Assembly (NCBI RefSeq): GCF_001011155.1
Contig: NZ_CP011479.1
Span: forward strand, 1,010,501-1,074,500
Source: Hoeflea sp. IMCC20628
GTDB taxonomy: Bacteria; Pseudomonadota; Alphaproteobacteria; Rhizobiales; Rhizobiaceae
DNA length: 64,000 nt
Reading direction: 5' to 3'
Below, piece by piece: positions 34,512 through 43,158 of this stretch. The position numbers and the translations under genes are program-made. The notes under the pieces were generated by a model, which did not search any database, had not been told where the DNA came from, and saw only the letters and a list, made by a program, of their open reading frames with translations. Position 1 is the stretch's first letter; every line of letters begins with the position of its first letter.

Positions 34512-35885
34512 TCAAATATGCAGCGAATGTCCCAGCGCCTTGAGGCAGGCTTCGTGCAGCGCTTCGCCGAGCGTCGGGTGGGCGTGGATGATTGCGGTGA
34601 TGTCTTCAAGCCGGGCGCTCATCTCTATGGCGATGGCGAAGGCTGCGGCAAGTTCCGAGATTCCCTCGCCAACACCCTGCAGACCCAGAATCAGGCCGTT
34701 GTCCTTGCGGGCGACAACGCGAACAAAGCCGTTCTCGGCCTCCATGCTCATGGCGCGGCCATTGGCGGTAAAGGGGAACTGGCCGGTCGTGGTCTCGATG
34801 CCGGCGCTTTTCGCCTCGTCGGGCGACAGGCCGCAGGTGACGATTTCCGGATCGGTGAAGCAGACGGCGGGAATGCAGATCTTGTCCCAGACGCGCTTCT
34901 TGCCAGAGAGGAATTCGGCGACCAATTCGCCCTGGGCCATGGCGCGGTGGGCCAGCATCGGCTCGCCGGTGACGTCGCCGATGGCGAAGACGCCACGCAT
35001 CGATGTGCGGCAGTTCTCGTCTATGCGGATGAAGTGTCCGTCCATGTCGAGGCTGAGGCCGGGAATGCCGGCGCCTTGCGAGCGCGGGCGGCGGCCAACG
35101 GTGACGAGGATCCGCTCGGCCGGCAGGTCAATGATCTCGCCGTCGGCGGTCTCAACCATCAGGCCGGTGTCGGACGCGGCCTTGGCCTTGGTGTCGAGCA
35201 TCAGCTTGATGCCCAGCGCTTCGAGAGAGGCCATCACCGGTCTTGTCAGGGCTGAATCATATTGCGGCAGGATCTTCGACGTGGCTTCGACAATGGTGAC
35301 GGCGGCGCCGAGCTTGGCGAAGGCGGTGCCGATTTCCAGCCCGATATAGCCACCACCAACGACCACCAGCCGTTCCGGCACCGCGTCAAGCGCCAGCGCT
35401 TCTGTGGAGCTGATCACCTTGCCGCCGAAGGGCAGGAACGGCAGTTCCACCGGTTCCGAGCCGGTGGCGATGATCACATTTTCCGCCACGATGCGCAGCA
35501 CCGCCGCGTCGGTGGTCACCTGAACGGTCTTGCCGTCGAGGAATTCAGCCTGGCCGGTGATCAACCGCGCGCCGGCCTTTTTCAGCAGACCCTGGACGCC
35601 GCCGGTGAGCCGGGCGACGATGCCGTCCTTCCAGGCGATGGTGCGGCTGAGATCAATGGAAGGGCTGGCGGCGGTAATACCAAGCGCCGAGCGGCCGTCA
35701 TAGCCGCTGAGCTTGTGGAACTCGTCGGCGGCATGGATCAGCGCCTTCGAAGGAATGCAGCCGACATTCAGGCAGGTGCCGCCGGCCTTGGCCTGCTCGA
35801 CGACAACGGTGTCGATGCCGAGCTGGCCGGCGCGGATGCCGCAGACATAGCCGCCGGGACCACCGCCGATGATCAGCAGTCTCAA
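34512..35885 (-). CDS. lpdA: Dihydrolipoyl dehydrogenase
   Basis: A 457-residue FAD flavoprotein. IIGGGPGGYVCGIRAGQ binds FAD; GGTCLNVGCIPSKALIHAAD contains the redox disulfide CxxxxC; VVVGGGYIGLEIG binds NAD; GVFAIGDVTGEPMLAHRAMA is the second FAD segment; HAHPTLGEALHEA near the C-terminus carries the His-Glu pair of the partner active site. It reoxidises lipoyl groups of 2-oxoacid dehydrogenases or the glycine cleavage system. No E1/E2 genes are adjacent. The start appears to be a TTG (35883-35885); an ATG at 35901 is out of frame, so a start upstream or a frameshift cannot be excluded. Confidence 0.92.
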   Translation of the reverse strand: MRLLIIGGGPGGYVCGIRAGQLGIDTVVVEQAKAGGTCLNVGCIPSKALIHAADEFHKLSGYDGRSALGITAASPSIDLSRTIAWKDGIVARLTGGVQGLLKKAGARLITGQAEFLDGKTVQVTTDAAVLRIVAENVIIATGSEPVELPFLPFGGKVISSTEALALDAVPERLVVVGGGYIGLEIGTAFAKLGAAVTIVEATSKILPQYDSALTRPVMASLEALGIKLMLDTKAKAASDTGLMVETADGEIIDLPAERILVTVGRRPRSQGAGIPGLSLDMDGHFIRIDENCRTSMRGVFAIGDVTGEPMLAHRAMAQGELVAEFLSGKKRVWDKICIPAVCFTDPEIVTCGLSPDEAKSAGIETTTGQFPFTANGRAMSMEAENGFVRVVARKDNGLILGLQGVGEGISELAAAFAIAIEMSARLEDITAIIHAHPTLGEALHEACLKALGHSLHI

Positions 35886-36058
35886 GCGGCGTGGTTTCCA
35901 TTTGAATTCGCTGAGTGCTGCTCTGTAAACTGCAATTTTCCTGGGGCGCCCTGTCCTTTGCCGGTCGCTGACTTAAATGCGCTGTCGTGCTTCGCGTTTT
36001 ATCGCGGATATGCCAATATTACCTAAAGCGGGAAACTCTCTTGAAGGAGACAGCGACA

Positions 36059-36970
36059 ATGCGTTTTCAACCCAACATAATCGCAACCACACTCGCACTC
36101 CTTGTCACGGCGGCCTCCGCGTCGGCGCAGGTGGTTGTGTCGTCCAAGATCGATACCGAAGGCGGCGTGCTTGGCAACATCATCCTCTCGGTGCTCAATG
36201 CCAACAACATCGAGACCACGGATCGCCTGCAACTGGGCGCGACGCCGATCATGCGACAGGCGATCACTGCCGGCGAGATCGACATCTATCCCGAATATAC
36301 CGGCAATGCGGCGTTCTTCTTCCAGAAGGCCGAAGATCCTCTCTGGAGAGATGCCGCAAAGGCCTATTCGGAGGCCAAGTCGCTTGACTATGACGCCAAC
36401 AAGATCGTCTGGCTGACGCCGTCGCCGGCCAACAACACCTGGGCGGTCGCGGTTCGCAAGGATGTTGCCGAGGCCAACCAGATCAAGACCTTCAGCGATT
36501 TCGGCGCCTTCGTCGCAGGCGGCGGCAATGTCGTTCTGGCGGCCTCTTCCGAATTTGTGAATTCGCCAGCCGCTCTGCCGGCCTTTCAGACCGCCTATGG
36601 CTTCACGCTGAAGCCGGATCAGCTGATCACGCTTTCGGGCGGCGACACCGCCGCAACGATCGGAGCTGCGGCCAATCAGACCAGCGGCGTCAATGCGGCC
36701 ATGGTTTACGGCACTGATGGCGGCATCGCCCCGTCCGGTCTGGTCGTGCTCGAGGACGACAAATCGGTGCAGCCGGTCTACCAGCCGGCGCCGATCATTC
36801 GCGAAGCGGTTCTCAAACAGCACCCGGAGATCGAGACGCTGCTGAAGCCGGTGTTTGAAAAGCTCGACCTGGTGACACTTCAGGAACTCAACGGTCGCGT
36901 CCAGGTCGGCGGCGAGCCAGCCAAGGCGGTCGCTGATGACTTCCTGAAAGCAAACGGCTTTCTGAAATAG
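36059..36970 (+). CDS. Osmoprotectant ABC transporter, substrate-binding protein (OsmF/YehZ-like)
   Basis: A 303-residue periplasmic protein. The ATG at 36059 follows GAAGGAGA and opens a signal peptide ending ASASAQ, so a longer frame from 35987 is rejected. The mature part has KIDTEGGVLGNIILSVL, EIDIYPEYTGNAAFFF (the IxxYPEYTG motif of OpuAC/OsmF proteins) and NNTWAVAVRKDVAE. It binds quaternary amines such as glycine betaine. Gene order F-Y-X-W matches E. coli yehZYXW. Confidence 0.88.
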   Translation: MRFQPNIIATTLALLVTAASASAQVVVSSKIDTEGGVLGNIILSVLNANNIETTDRLQLGATPIMRQAITAGEIDIYPEYTGNAAFFFQKAEDPLWRDAAKAYSEAKSLDYDANKIVWLTPSPANNTWAVAVRKDVAEANQIKTFSDFGAFVAGGGNVVLAASSEFVNSPAALPAFQTAYGFTLKPDQLITLSGGDTAATIGAAANQTSGVNAAMVYGTDGGIAPSGLVVLEDDKSVQPVYQPAPIIREAVLKQHPEIETLLKPVFEKLDLVTLQELNGRVQVGGEPAKAVADDFLKANGFLK

Positions 36971-36971
36971 G

Positions 36972-38201
36972 ATGGCGCGGTCTGCCTCTGATCCTTGGAA
37001 GCAGGCCGCGTCCGGTTCTGACGGGGATCGCGGCTTGGGCCTTCGCTTTGACAAGCTTGGTGTGGTCCTCGCTCTCATGGTCGCCTATGGCGCCTATGCC
37101 GCCCCGTTCGTGACTTTCCGGGCCAATCGCATCGTGCCCGGCGAAGGCCGCTTTCTGCTGGAGGCGCTGCCGTCGGGACTTGGCATGGTGCTGGCCCTTG
37201 CCTTGCTCGGCGCTGGTCTGGTCGCGCTTTTTCGCGCACCGATCCTGCTGCGGCTATCGGTGGCGGCGATAATGCTTGCGGGCCTTGCCGTCACCATTGG
37301 CATTGCCGCCAGCCATCTGACTCCTGAGGGTGACAGTTACGCGCGCACAGCGCCGGCGTCCGGCTTCTGGGTGCTGGTGTTTGCCTTCGCCCTGATGGCG
37401 GCCGATGCTATCGCACGCCTCAATCCGAAACCGCTTATGCGCGTCGCCCTGCTTGCGGTGGCCTTGGCAGCTGTCGGCATCTGCCTGACGTCGGGGCTGT
37501 GGGCCAGTCTTTCGATCCTCAAGGAATATGCCAGCCGCGCCGATGCCTTCTGGGCCGAGGCAGTCCGGCATGTTCTGCTCGCCGTGGGATCGCTTGTGGT
37601 TGCCGCTGCCGTCGGCGTCCCGTTGGGTATTCTCTGCCACCGGGTAGAGCGGTTGCGGGCCGGTGTGCTGAATGTGCTCAATCTGATCCAGACCATTCCT
37701 TCGATCGCGCTGTTTGGAATCCTGATCGCTCCGCTGAGCTGGGTGGCGATCAATGTACCGGGCGCCAGCGCGCTCGGCATTCGCGGCATCGGTGCAGCAC
37801 CCGCCTTTGTCGCCCTGTTTCTCTATTCGCTGCTGCCGGTGGTGGCCAACACGGTGGTGGGGCTGGCTGGCGTGCCGCGTGAAGCCAACGAGGCGGCGCG
37901 CGGCGTCGGCATGACCGTCGCCCAGCGGCTGATGCGGATCGAATTGCCGCTTGCCCTTCCGGTTATCCTGACCGGCATCCGGATCGTGCTGGTGCAGAAT
38001 ATCGGCCTTGCGACCATCGCCGCGCTGATTGGCGGCGGCGGCTTCGGCGTGTTCGTGTTCCAGGGCATGGGGCAGACGGCTATGGATCTGGTGCTTCTCG
38101 GAGCGGTGCCGACAGTGGGTCTGGCTTTCGCATCGGCCATCGTCCTGGATGCGCTTGTCGACATCTACGCCCCCGCGGGCACAGCTGGAACAGTCAGATG
38201 A
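36972..38201 (+). CDS. Osmoprotectant ABC transporter permease (YehY-like)
   Basis: A 409-residue membrane protein, long for this family as in E. coli YehY: an N-terminal region with about five extra helices (to about residue 180) precedes the standard permease domain. That domain has LRHVLLAVGSLVVAAAVGVPL-type helices, the NLIQTIPSIALFGILIAPL segment and the EAA loop EANEAARGVGMTVAQRLM. It starts 1 bp after the binding-protein stop and overlaps the ATPase start by 4 bp. Confidence 0.88.
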   Translation: MARSASDPWKQAASGSDGDRGLGLRFDKLGVVLALMVAYGAYAAPFVTFRANRIVPGEGRFLLEALPSGLGMVLALALLGAGLVALFRAPILLRLSVAAIMLAGLAVTIGIAASHLTPEGDSYARTAPASGFWVLVFAFALMAADAIARLNPKPLMRVALLAVALAAVGICLTSGLWASLSILKEYASRADAFWAEAVRHVLLAVGSLVVAAAVGVPLGILCHRVERLRAGVLNVLNLIQTIPSIALFGILIAPLSWVAINVPGASALGIRGIGAAPAFVALFLYSLLPVVANTVVGLAGVPREANEAARGVGMTVAQRLMRIELPLALPVILTGIRIVLVQNIGLATIAALIGGGGFGVFVFQGMGQTAMDLVLLGAVPTVGLAFASAIVLDALVDIYAPAGTAGTVR

Positions 38202-39133
38202 TTGAAATCGAGGGTCTCAGCAAGCGCTATGATCAGACGACCGTCGTCGCAGATGTCTCGATGGTGGTGGAGCCGCGTAGCGTCACGGTGGTGGTCGGCA
38301 CCTCGGGGTCGGGCAAGACAACGCTGCTGCGGATGATCAACCGGCTGGTCGAGCCGACCTCCGGCACGATCCGGATCGATGGCGAAGACATCAGCACGCT
38401 GCCGGGGTTCGAGCTCAGGCGTCGCATCGGCTATGCGATCCAGGGGCACGGGCTGTTTCCCCATCGCACGGTTGCGCAGAACATTGCCACCGTCCCTGAC
38501 CTGCTTGGCTGGGACAAGGCCCGGATCAAGGCGAGGGTCACACAACTGCTTGAGCTGTTCCAGCTTGACCCCGCGACCTTTTCCGACCGTTTTCCGCATG
38601 AGCTCTCCGGCGGTCAGAAGCAGCGCGTGGGTGTTGCGCGGGCACTAGCGGCCGAGCCGAATGTGCTTTTGATGGACGAGCCTTTCGGGGCGCTTGATCC
38701 GATCATCCGCACCAAGGCGCAGATTGATTTGCTGGAGATCCAGAAGCTGTTCGGAACAACGATCATCCTGGTCACGCATGACATGGATGAAGCCTTTCAC
38801 CTGGCCGATCGCATCGCCGTGATGGATGCAGGCGCACTGGTGCAATACGCCGCGCCCTCGGAACTTGTGCGGCAGCCGGCCACGGATTTTGTCCAGAGCC
38901 TGATCGGGGAGAATGAACGCGCCTTCCGGCTGTTGTCGATCGACACGGTGGGCCATGCGGTCGAGCCGGGCACGGCGCAAGGCGCGGCGCTTGTCGAAAC
39001 CACCAGCCAACGGGACGCTTTGTCCGAGCTGTTGTGGAGCGGCCGTCAGGCAGCACCGGTTGTCGGTGCCGATGGTTCGCCCCTCGGCAAGGTGACGCTC
39101 GAAGCCCTGTCGCGCAGGGCTGCCGGGCCATGA
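38198..39133 (+). CDS. Osmoprotectant ABC transporter ATP-binding protein (YehX-like)
   Basis: A 311-residue ATPase of the OpuCA/ProV type. Walker A is GTSGSGKTTLL, signature LSGGQKQRVGVARAL, Walker B VLLMDEPFGALD, switch LVTHDMDEA. The residual C-terminal part (about 240-311) is a short degenerate CBS-like region rather than a full CBS pair. It overlaps both neighbours by 4 bp. Confidence 0.92.
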   Translation: MIEIEGLSKRYDQTTVVADVSMVVEPRSVTVVVGTSGSGKTTLLRMINRLVEPTSGTIRIDGEDISTLPGFELRRRIGYAIQGHGLFPHRTVAQNIATVPDLLGWDKARIKARVTQLLELFQLDPATFSDRFPHELSGGQKQRVGVARALAAEPNVLLMDEPFGALDPIIRTKAQIDLLEIQKLFGTTIILVTHDMDEAFHLADRIAVMDAGALVQYAAPSELVRQPATDFVQSLIGENERAFRLLSIDTVGHAVEPGTAQGAALVETTSQRDALSELLWSGRQAAPVVGADGSPLGKVTLEALSRRAAGP

Positions 39134-39882
39134 CGGGAACATGGTTTCCATGGTTTGCGCGTGCCTGCCTGTTGTCGCTGCTGGTGGGCTTTCTGCTCTC
39201 ACCCGACTGGTTCGAGCCGCTGCTGAGGCCTCTGGCCCAGGAAAATGCGCCGGCGATCTACAATCAGGGCAGCCTGCTGACGCTGACGCTGCTCCACTTG
39301 CGCACAGTGGCGATTGCGACAGCGGCGGCGACTGTGGTGGCCGTCTTGCTTGCCATTCTGGTCACCCGCCCGTTCGGCGCGGAATTTCTGCCGCTGTCGC
39401 GCAGCCTGGTCAATGTCGGCCAGACCTTTCCGCCGGTTGCGGTTCTGGCGCTCGCCGTACCCGTGCTCGGCTTCGGTGAGAAACCGACGCTGGTCGCCCT
39501 GTTTCTGTACGGGCTGCTGCCGATTTTTGAGAACACACTGACCGGATTTGCGACCTTGCCGGGTCCGGTCCTGGAAGCTGCACGCGGTGCTGGCATGACA
39601 GACCGGCAGCGGCTTTGGCGGGTCGAACTGCCACTGGCCATGCCGATCATTCTGGCCGGAATCCGTTTGTCGGTGGTCGTCAGTCTGGCAACCGCAACGA
39701 TAGGCTCCACGGTCGCGGCGAAAACCCTGGGAGAGGTCATCATCGCCGGCTTGCAGACCAACAACACAGCCTTCGTGCTGCAGGGTGGCCTGATCGTTGG
39801 AGCGGTCGCAGTTTTGCTCTATGATGGACTGTCCGCCATCGAGCGCGGTCTCGCCCGCCGAACCGGCTTGTCACAGGCATGA
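39130..39882 (+). CDS. Osmoprotectant ABC transporter permease (YehW-like)
   Basis: A 250-residue inner-membrane permease beginning at the ATG overlapping the ATPase stop (CCATGA). It has six hydrophobic segments, LVNVGQTFPPVAVLALAVPV and the EAA loop VLEAARGAGMTDRQRLWRVE. It completes the four-gene importer. A longer in-frame extension inside the ATPase gene is not used, as the ATGA overlap is the operon norm here. Confidence 0.9.
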   Translation: MTGTWFPWFARACLLSLLVGFLLSPDWFEPLLRPLAQENAPAIYNQGSLLTLTLLHLRTVAIATAAATVVAVLLAILVTRPFGAEFLPLSRSLVNVGQTFPPVAVLALAVPVLGFGEKPTLVALFLYGLLPIFENTLTGFATLPGPVLEAARGAGMTDRQRLWRVELPLAMPIILAGIRLSVVVSLATATIGSTVAAKTLGEVIIAGLQTNNTAFVLQGGLIVGAVAVLLYDGLSAIERGLARRTGLSQA

Positions 39883-40075
39883 CGGGCAAAACATTCCAGC
39901 TTTGGCGCGCCTCGATTTATTTGAGGGCCAGAAAATCCTGACCCGCCGGTTGATCTATTTCCTGGTCGATAACAAAGTGGCGGTCTGGAATGAACATACG
40001 CCGCAGGTCTCGTGATTGACCCGTGGGTCGGAAATCGAACACACTCCCAAACAGGGAATCACCTTCGGGGGCTGT

Positions 40076-41782
40076 ATGAGCATGGTTGACACAGGGTTTG
40101 GCGATGCGCCGGGACGGCGCGCGCTGTTTTGGCTCTATCCGGCGCTCATTGGCTTTGTTGTGGTTTTACTGGTGCTGCAAACGTTGCCGTTGGTTCTGCC
40201 CATCGGACCGATGTACTGGGATGTGCTGGTCTATTACGATGCGATCGGCCGTATCGCGCAGGGCCAATGGCCGGCGATTGATTTTTTCGCACCTGTCGGG
40301 CCGCTTGAGTATTTTCTCGCGGCGTTTTCTGCGCGGGTGTTTCCCGATGCGCAACCGGTGCTTCTGACACAATGGATCTGGCTGCCGGTTACCGCTCCTG
40401 TGATGGCGCTGATCCTTTGGGACACGGCGAAGCGTAGTGGCACGGTGGCGCTTTGGCTGTTTGTGCCATGGATGATCTTCACAGCGCTGCCGTTCAACGT
40501 CATCGATTTCTACCCTTATCCGGGAACCGACGCCTTTGGCATTTACAACCGTCACGGTGCACATCTGATCTATCTGGTGGCGGCAACGGTTCTATTTGTG
40601 CGCAGCCAAGTCATTCAAGCCATCGTGCTCAGTGTGCTGGTGCTGTCGATGGCATTCTGCAAGATCACGGCCCTGCTTGCTGCAGGCCCGATCCTGCTGT
40701 TTGGACTGGTACTTGGCCGGATATCGGTCAAAACAGCCATCGCGACTGCGCTTGTCTGCATCGGCGCGACCGGGATTGCCGAATTGTCGACGGGGATGGT
40801 TGTCCCGTATGTGCAGGACATCATCCTGCTCGCCTCGCAAAACAGCGACGCCTTGCTGCCGCGGTTTCTGACTGCGATTTCCCAGCATTTCAATGTTTTT
40901 GGTGCAGGCGGACTGCTCGTTGTTGCGCTGTTGGCGGCATCATGGTCGGGGCTCGACGCTGCGGGCGGCCGGGCTTCCGGCAACAAGCTGAGCCGGATCT
41001 TCGATGCTCACTGGTTCTGGGTTGGTCTGCTGCTGTTTTGCAGTCTGTTTTACGAAACCCAGAATACCGGCGGCCAGGCTGGCCTGATCATCTGGCCAGC
41101 GCTCCTGGCAGTGCTGGTGCTGCCGATGGCAACTTACGGCCGTTACAGTGTGATTGTCCTGGTGTTGATCGCATTTTCGGCGGTGCCCAACATCAGCAAT
41201 GTGCTGCACAAGGCAGCCCGGACGTTGGCGGTGGCCCCGGGTTATGTCGTTCTGGATGCCCCGGATATGGGTCCGATCGGCAGGGTTTCGGCCAAGGACG
41301 TGTTCGTTGAACAGGCCGAACGGATGCGCGGGATCTATATCGCCCACCGGGATACCTATGAGGCGATTGCCGAGACCGGGGCATTGCCATCCTTCATCAT
41401 GTTTTCGGATCCGGATTACCAATACCTCTTACTGCAGGAAATGCAGGCGGCCACGGTGGCAATCAAGGCGATGGAAGCCAAGACAGGTCACCGGTTCGAG
41501 CGGGTGTTGAATCTCGATTTCGCCAATCCGTTTCCCTATCTGCTGAACAAGAAGGGCACCGAGTATGTTGCCATCGGCGCCGATCCGAACCGGGCGCTGC
41601 CGGAGCTCGACGCCCGAACGCGCGCCGCAGTGTCGCAGACGGATCTGATCCTCGTGCCGACCTGTCCGGTGCATCACGCGCGAAAGCAGCTTCTAGAGCA
41701 TTACGCTTCAGCGCTGACTGCCCATAACCGCATTACACTGACGCCCTGTTTTGACGCTTTCGTGCTGTCGTCTTCTCCGTAA
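40076..41782 (+). CDS. Polytopic membrane protein, GT-C-like, function unknown
   Basis: A 568-residue protein. About ten hydrophobic helices occupy residues 18-385; a soluble C-terminal domain of about 180 residues follows. After the first helix, PIGPMYWDVLVYYDAIGRIA and PAIDFFAPVGPLEY resemble the first periplasmic loop of GT-C glycosyltransferases, where an Asp pair often binds the lipid-linked sugar donor (here WDVLVYYD). I know of no characterised homologue. The ATG at 40076 follows GGGGGC. It has no obvious partner: the osmoprotectant operon ends 190 bp upstream. Confidence 0.65.
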   Translation: MSMVDTGFGDAPGRRALFWLYPALIGFVVVLLVLQTLPLVLPIGPMYWDVLVYYDAIGRIAQGQWPAIDFFAPVGPLEYFLAAFSARVFPDAQPVLLTQWIWLPVTAPVMALILWDTAKRSGTVALWLFVPWMIFTALPFNVIDFYPYPGTDAFGIYNRHGAHLIYLVAATVLFVRSQVIQAIVLSVLVLSMAFCKITALLAAGPILLFGLVLGRISVKTAIATALVCIGATGIAELSTGMVVPYVQDIILLASQNSDALLPRFLTAISQHFNVFGAGGLLVVALLAASWSGLDAAGGRASGNKLSRIFDAHWFWVGLLLFCSLFYETQNTGGQAGLIIWPALLAVLVLPMATYGRYSVIVLVLIAFSAVPNISNVLHKAARTLAVAPGYVVLDAPDMGPIGRVSAKDVFVEQAERMRGIYIAHRDTYEAIAETGALPSFIMFSDPDYQYLLLQEMQAATVAIKAMEAKTGHRFERVLNLDFANPFPYLLNKKGTEYVAIGADPNRALPELDARTRAAVSQTDLILVPTCPVHHARKQLLEHYASALTAHNRITLTPCFDAFVLSSSP

Positions 41783-41904
41783 ACGGACGCGGTTTTGGCA
41801 TCTGCCGGGACAATCAGGTGGAGAGGGCAATTGCCGTCTTGACGGTTACACCCGGGCGCATGACAGTGGTGGTCTGAAACCAATCTCAAAGTCTGGAGTA
41901 TGTG

Positions 41905-42918
41905 ATGGTCATCGATCCGCCCTATCTGATTTTTCTCGGTGATGTGCCCGACGCTCTGGCGGCTAAAACCGGAGTGGGGATCGTTGACTGGCGGCCGGAG
42001 TGGTGCATCGGCCAGTTGCGGCTTGAGGGCTGCCAGGCTGATGCAAATATACCTGATCTCTCGATCGAGGAGGCGGTCGCGCAAGGCGTCAAGACCATGG
42101 TGGTCGGCTCAGTGAACGCCGGCGGCGTTCTGCCTCCGCACTGGATTGCGTCCATCGTTGCAGCGCTTGATGCGGGTCTCAACGTGGCGACCGGATTGCA
42201 CACACGGCTTGCATCGATTCCGGAAATCCGTGCAGCTGCGGAGCGCGGCGGCGCCAAGCTGCATGACGTTCGCTTTTCCGATCAGCGCTTTGATACAGGC
42301 AAGGGGACAAAGCGCCCGGGTCTGCGCTGTCTGACAGTGGGAACCGACTGTTCCGTGGGCAAGAAATACACCGCGCTGGCGCTTGAACGCGAGATGCGGG
42401 CGCGGGGAATGGACGCGGATTTCCGTGCCACCGGGCAGACCGGCGTGTTCATTTCAGGCCGTGGGGCCGCGATCGACGCGGTGGCAGCGGATTTCATTTC
42501 GGGGGCTGTAGAGTGGATCGCACCGGCGGATGATCCTGGCCATTGGGATCTGGTCGAGGGGCAGGGGTCGCTGTTCCATCCAAGCTTTGCCGGTGTGTCG
42601 CTGGGGCTGCTGCACGGCGCGCAGGCCGACGCGTTCGTGGTCTGCCATGAGCCGACACGGACAACGATGCGCGGGGTCAAGCATGGCTTGCCGAGCATTC
42701 AGGAAGTTATCGACATGACCATCGCCTGCGGGAAATTGACCAATCCGGCCATCACCTGCACGGGGATCGCCGTCAACACCCAGAAGCTTGGCGAGGCCGA
42801 GGCGAAGGCGCTGCTGGAAGGGCTTGCAAGCGAGTATGGCGTGCCGGCCACGGATCCGATCCGCTTTGGCGTCACGGCTCTGGTCGACCGGTTGGAAACG
42901 ATCAATGGAAAAGTGTGA
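41905..42918 (+). CDS. dgcN: DUF1611 protein, DgcN-type (N-acetyltransferase of D-glutamate metabolism)
   Basis: A 337-residue DUF1611 protein. The C-terminal domain has LTVGTDCSVGKKYTALAL, a P-loop-like GTDCSVGKKYT, then RATGQTGVFISGRGAAIDAV and LVEGQGSLFHPSFAGVSLGLLHG, all typical of this family. DgcN, studied in marine bacteria, acts with the enolase-superfamily protein DgcA to convert D-glutamate to L-glutamate through N-acetylated intermediates. No dgcA lies next to it here. The ATG at 41905 has TGGAG upstream; the GTG at 41902 is also in frame. Name by family; the reaction here is inferred. Confidence 0.75.
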   Translation: MVIDPPYLIFLGDVPDALAAKTGVGIVDWRPEWCIGQLRLEGCQADANIPDLSIEEAVAQGVKTMVVGSVNAGGVLPPHWIASIVAALDAGLNVATGLHTRLASIPEIRAAAERGGAKLHDVRFSDQRFDTGKGTKRPGLRCLTVGTDCSVGKKYTALALEREMRARGMDADFRATGQTGVFISGRGAAIDAVAADFISGAVEWIAPADDPGHWDLVEGQGSLFHPSFAGVSLGLLHGAQADAFVVCHEPTRTTMRGVKHGLPSIQEVIDMTIACGKLTNPAITCTGIAVNTQKLGEAEAKALLEGLASEYGVPATDPIRFGVTALVDRLETINGKV

Positions 42919-42964
42919 AGACCCACGAAAGTAGCACTTGCAACGGAGGTCAGGACGACTAAGG

Positions 42965-42985
42965 TAAACGAGCGTTCATTTAATT
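42965..42985. promoter_or_regulatory. TetR-type box upstream of the acyl-CoA synthetase gene
   Basis: TAAACGAGCGTTCATTTA (42965-42982) is an imperfect palindrome (14 of 18 positions agree with the reverse complement). The 21-bp string to 42985 matches 50882-50902 in front of the TetR gene at 19 of 21 positions. It lies about 175 bp before the synthetase start, so the TetR protein probably represses or activates the acyl-CoA synthetase-liv operon here. Confidence 0.75.
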
Positions 42986-43158
42986 CGTGACCGCACCCGG
43001 AAACCGGCGGCTGAGAGGACAGCGGCTGGTAACCGGCAACCAAAGCTACCGGCTTGACCGGTGCGAAGAATGGCCAGGGGAACGGCCTATGGCGTGGATG
43101 GGGATCCACGCGCCCGGAAATGGCATCAAGCCATCCGGACAGGAGGAGAAGTGAGGAG

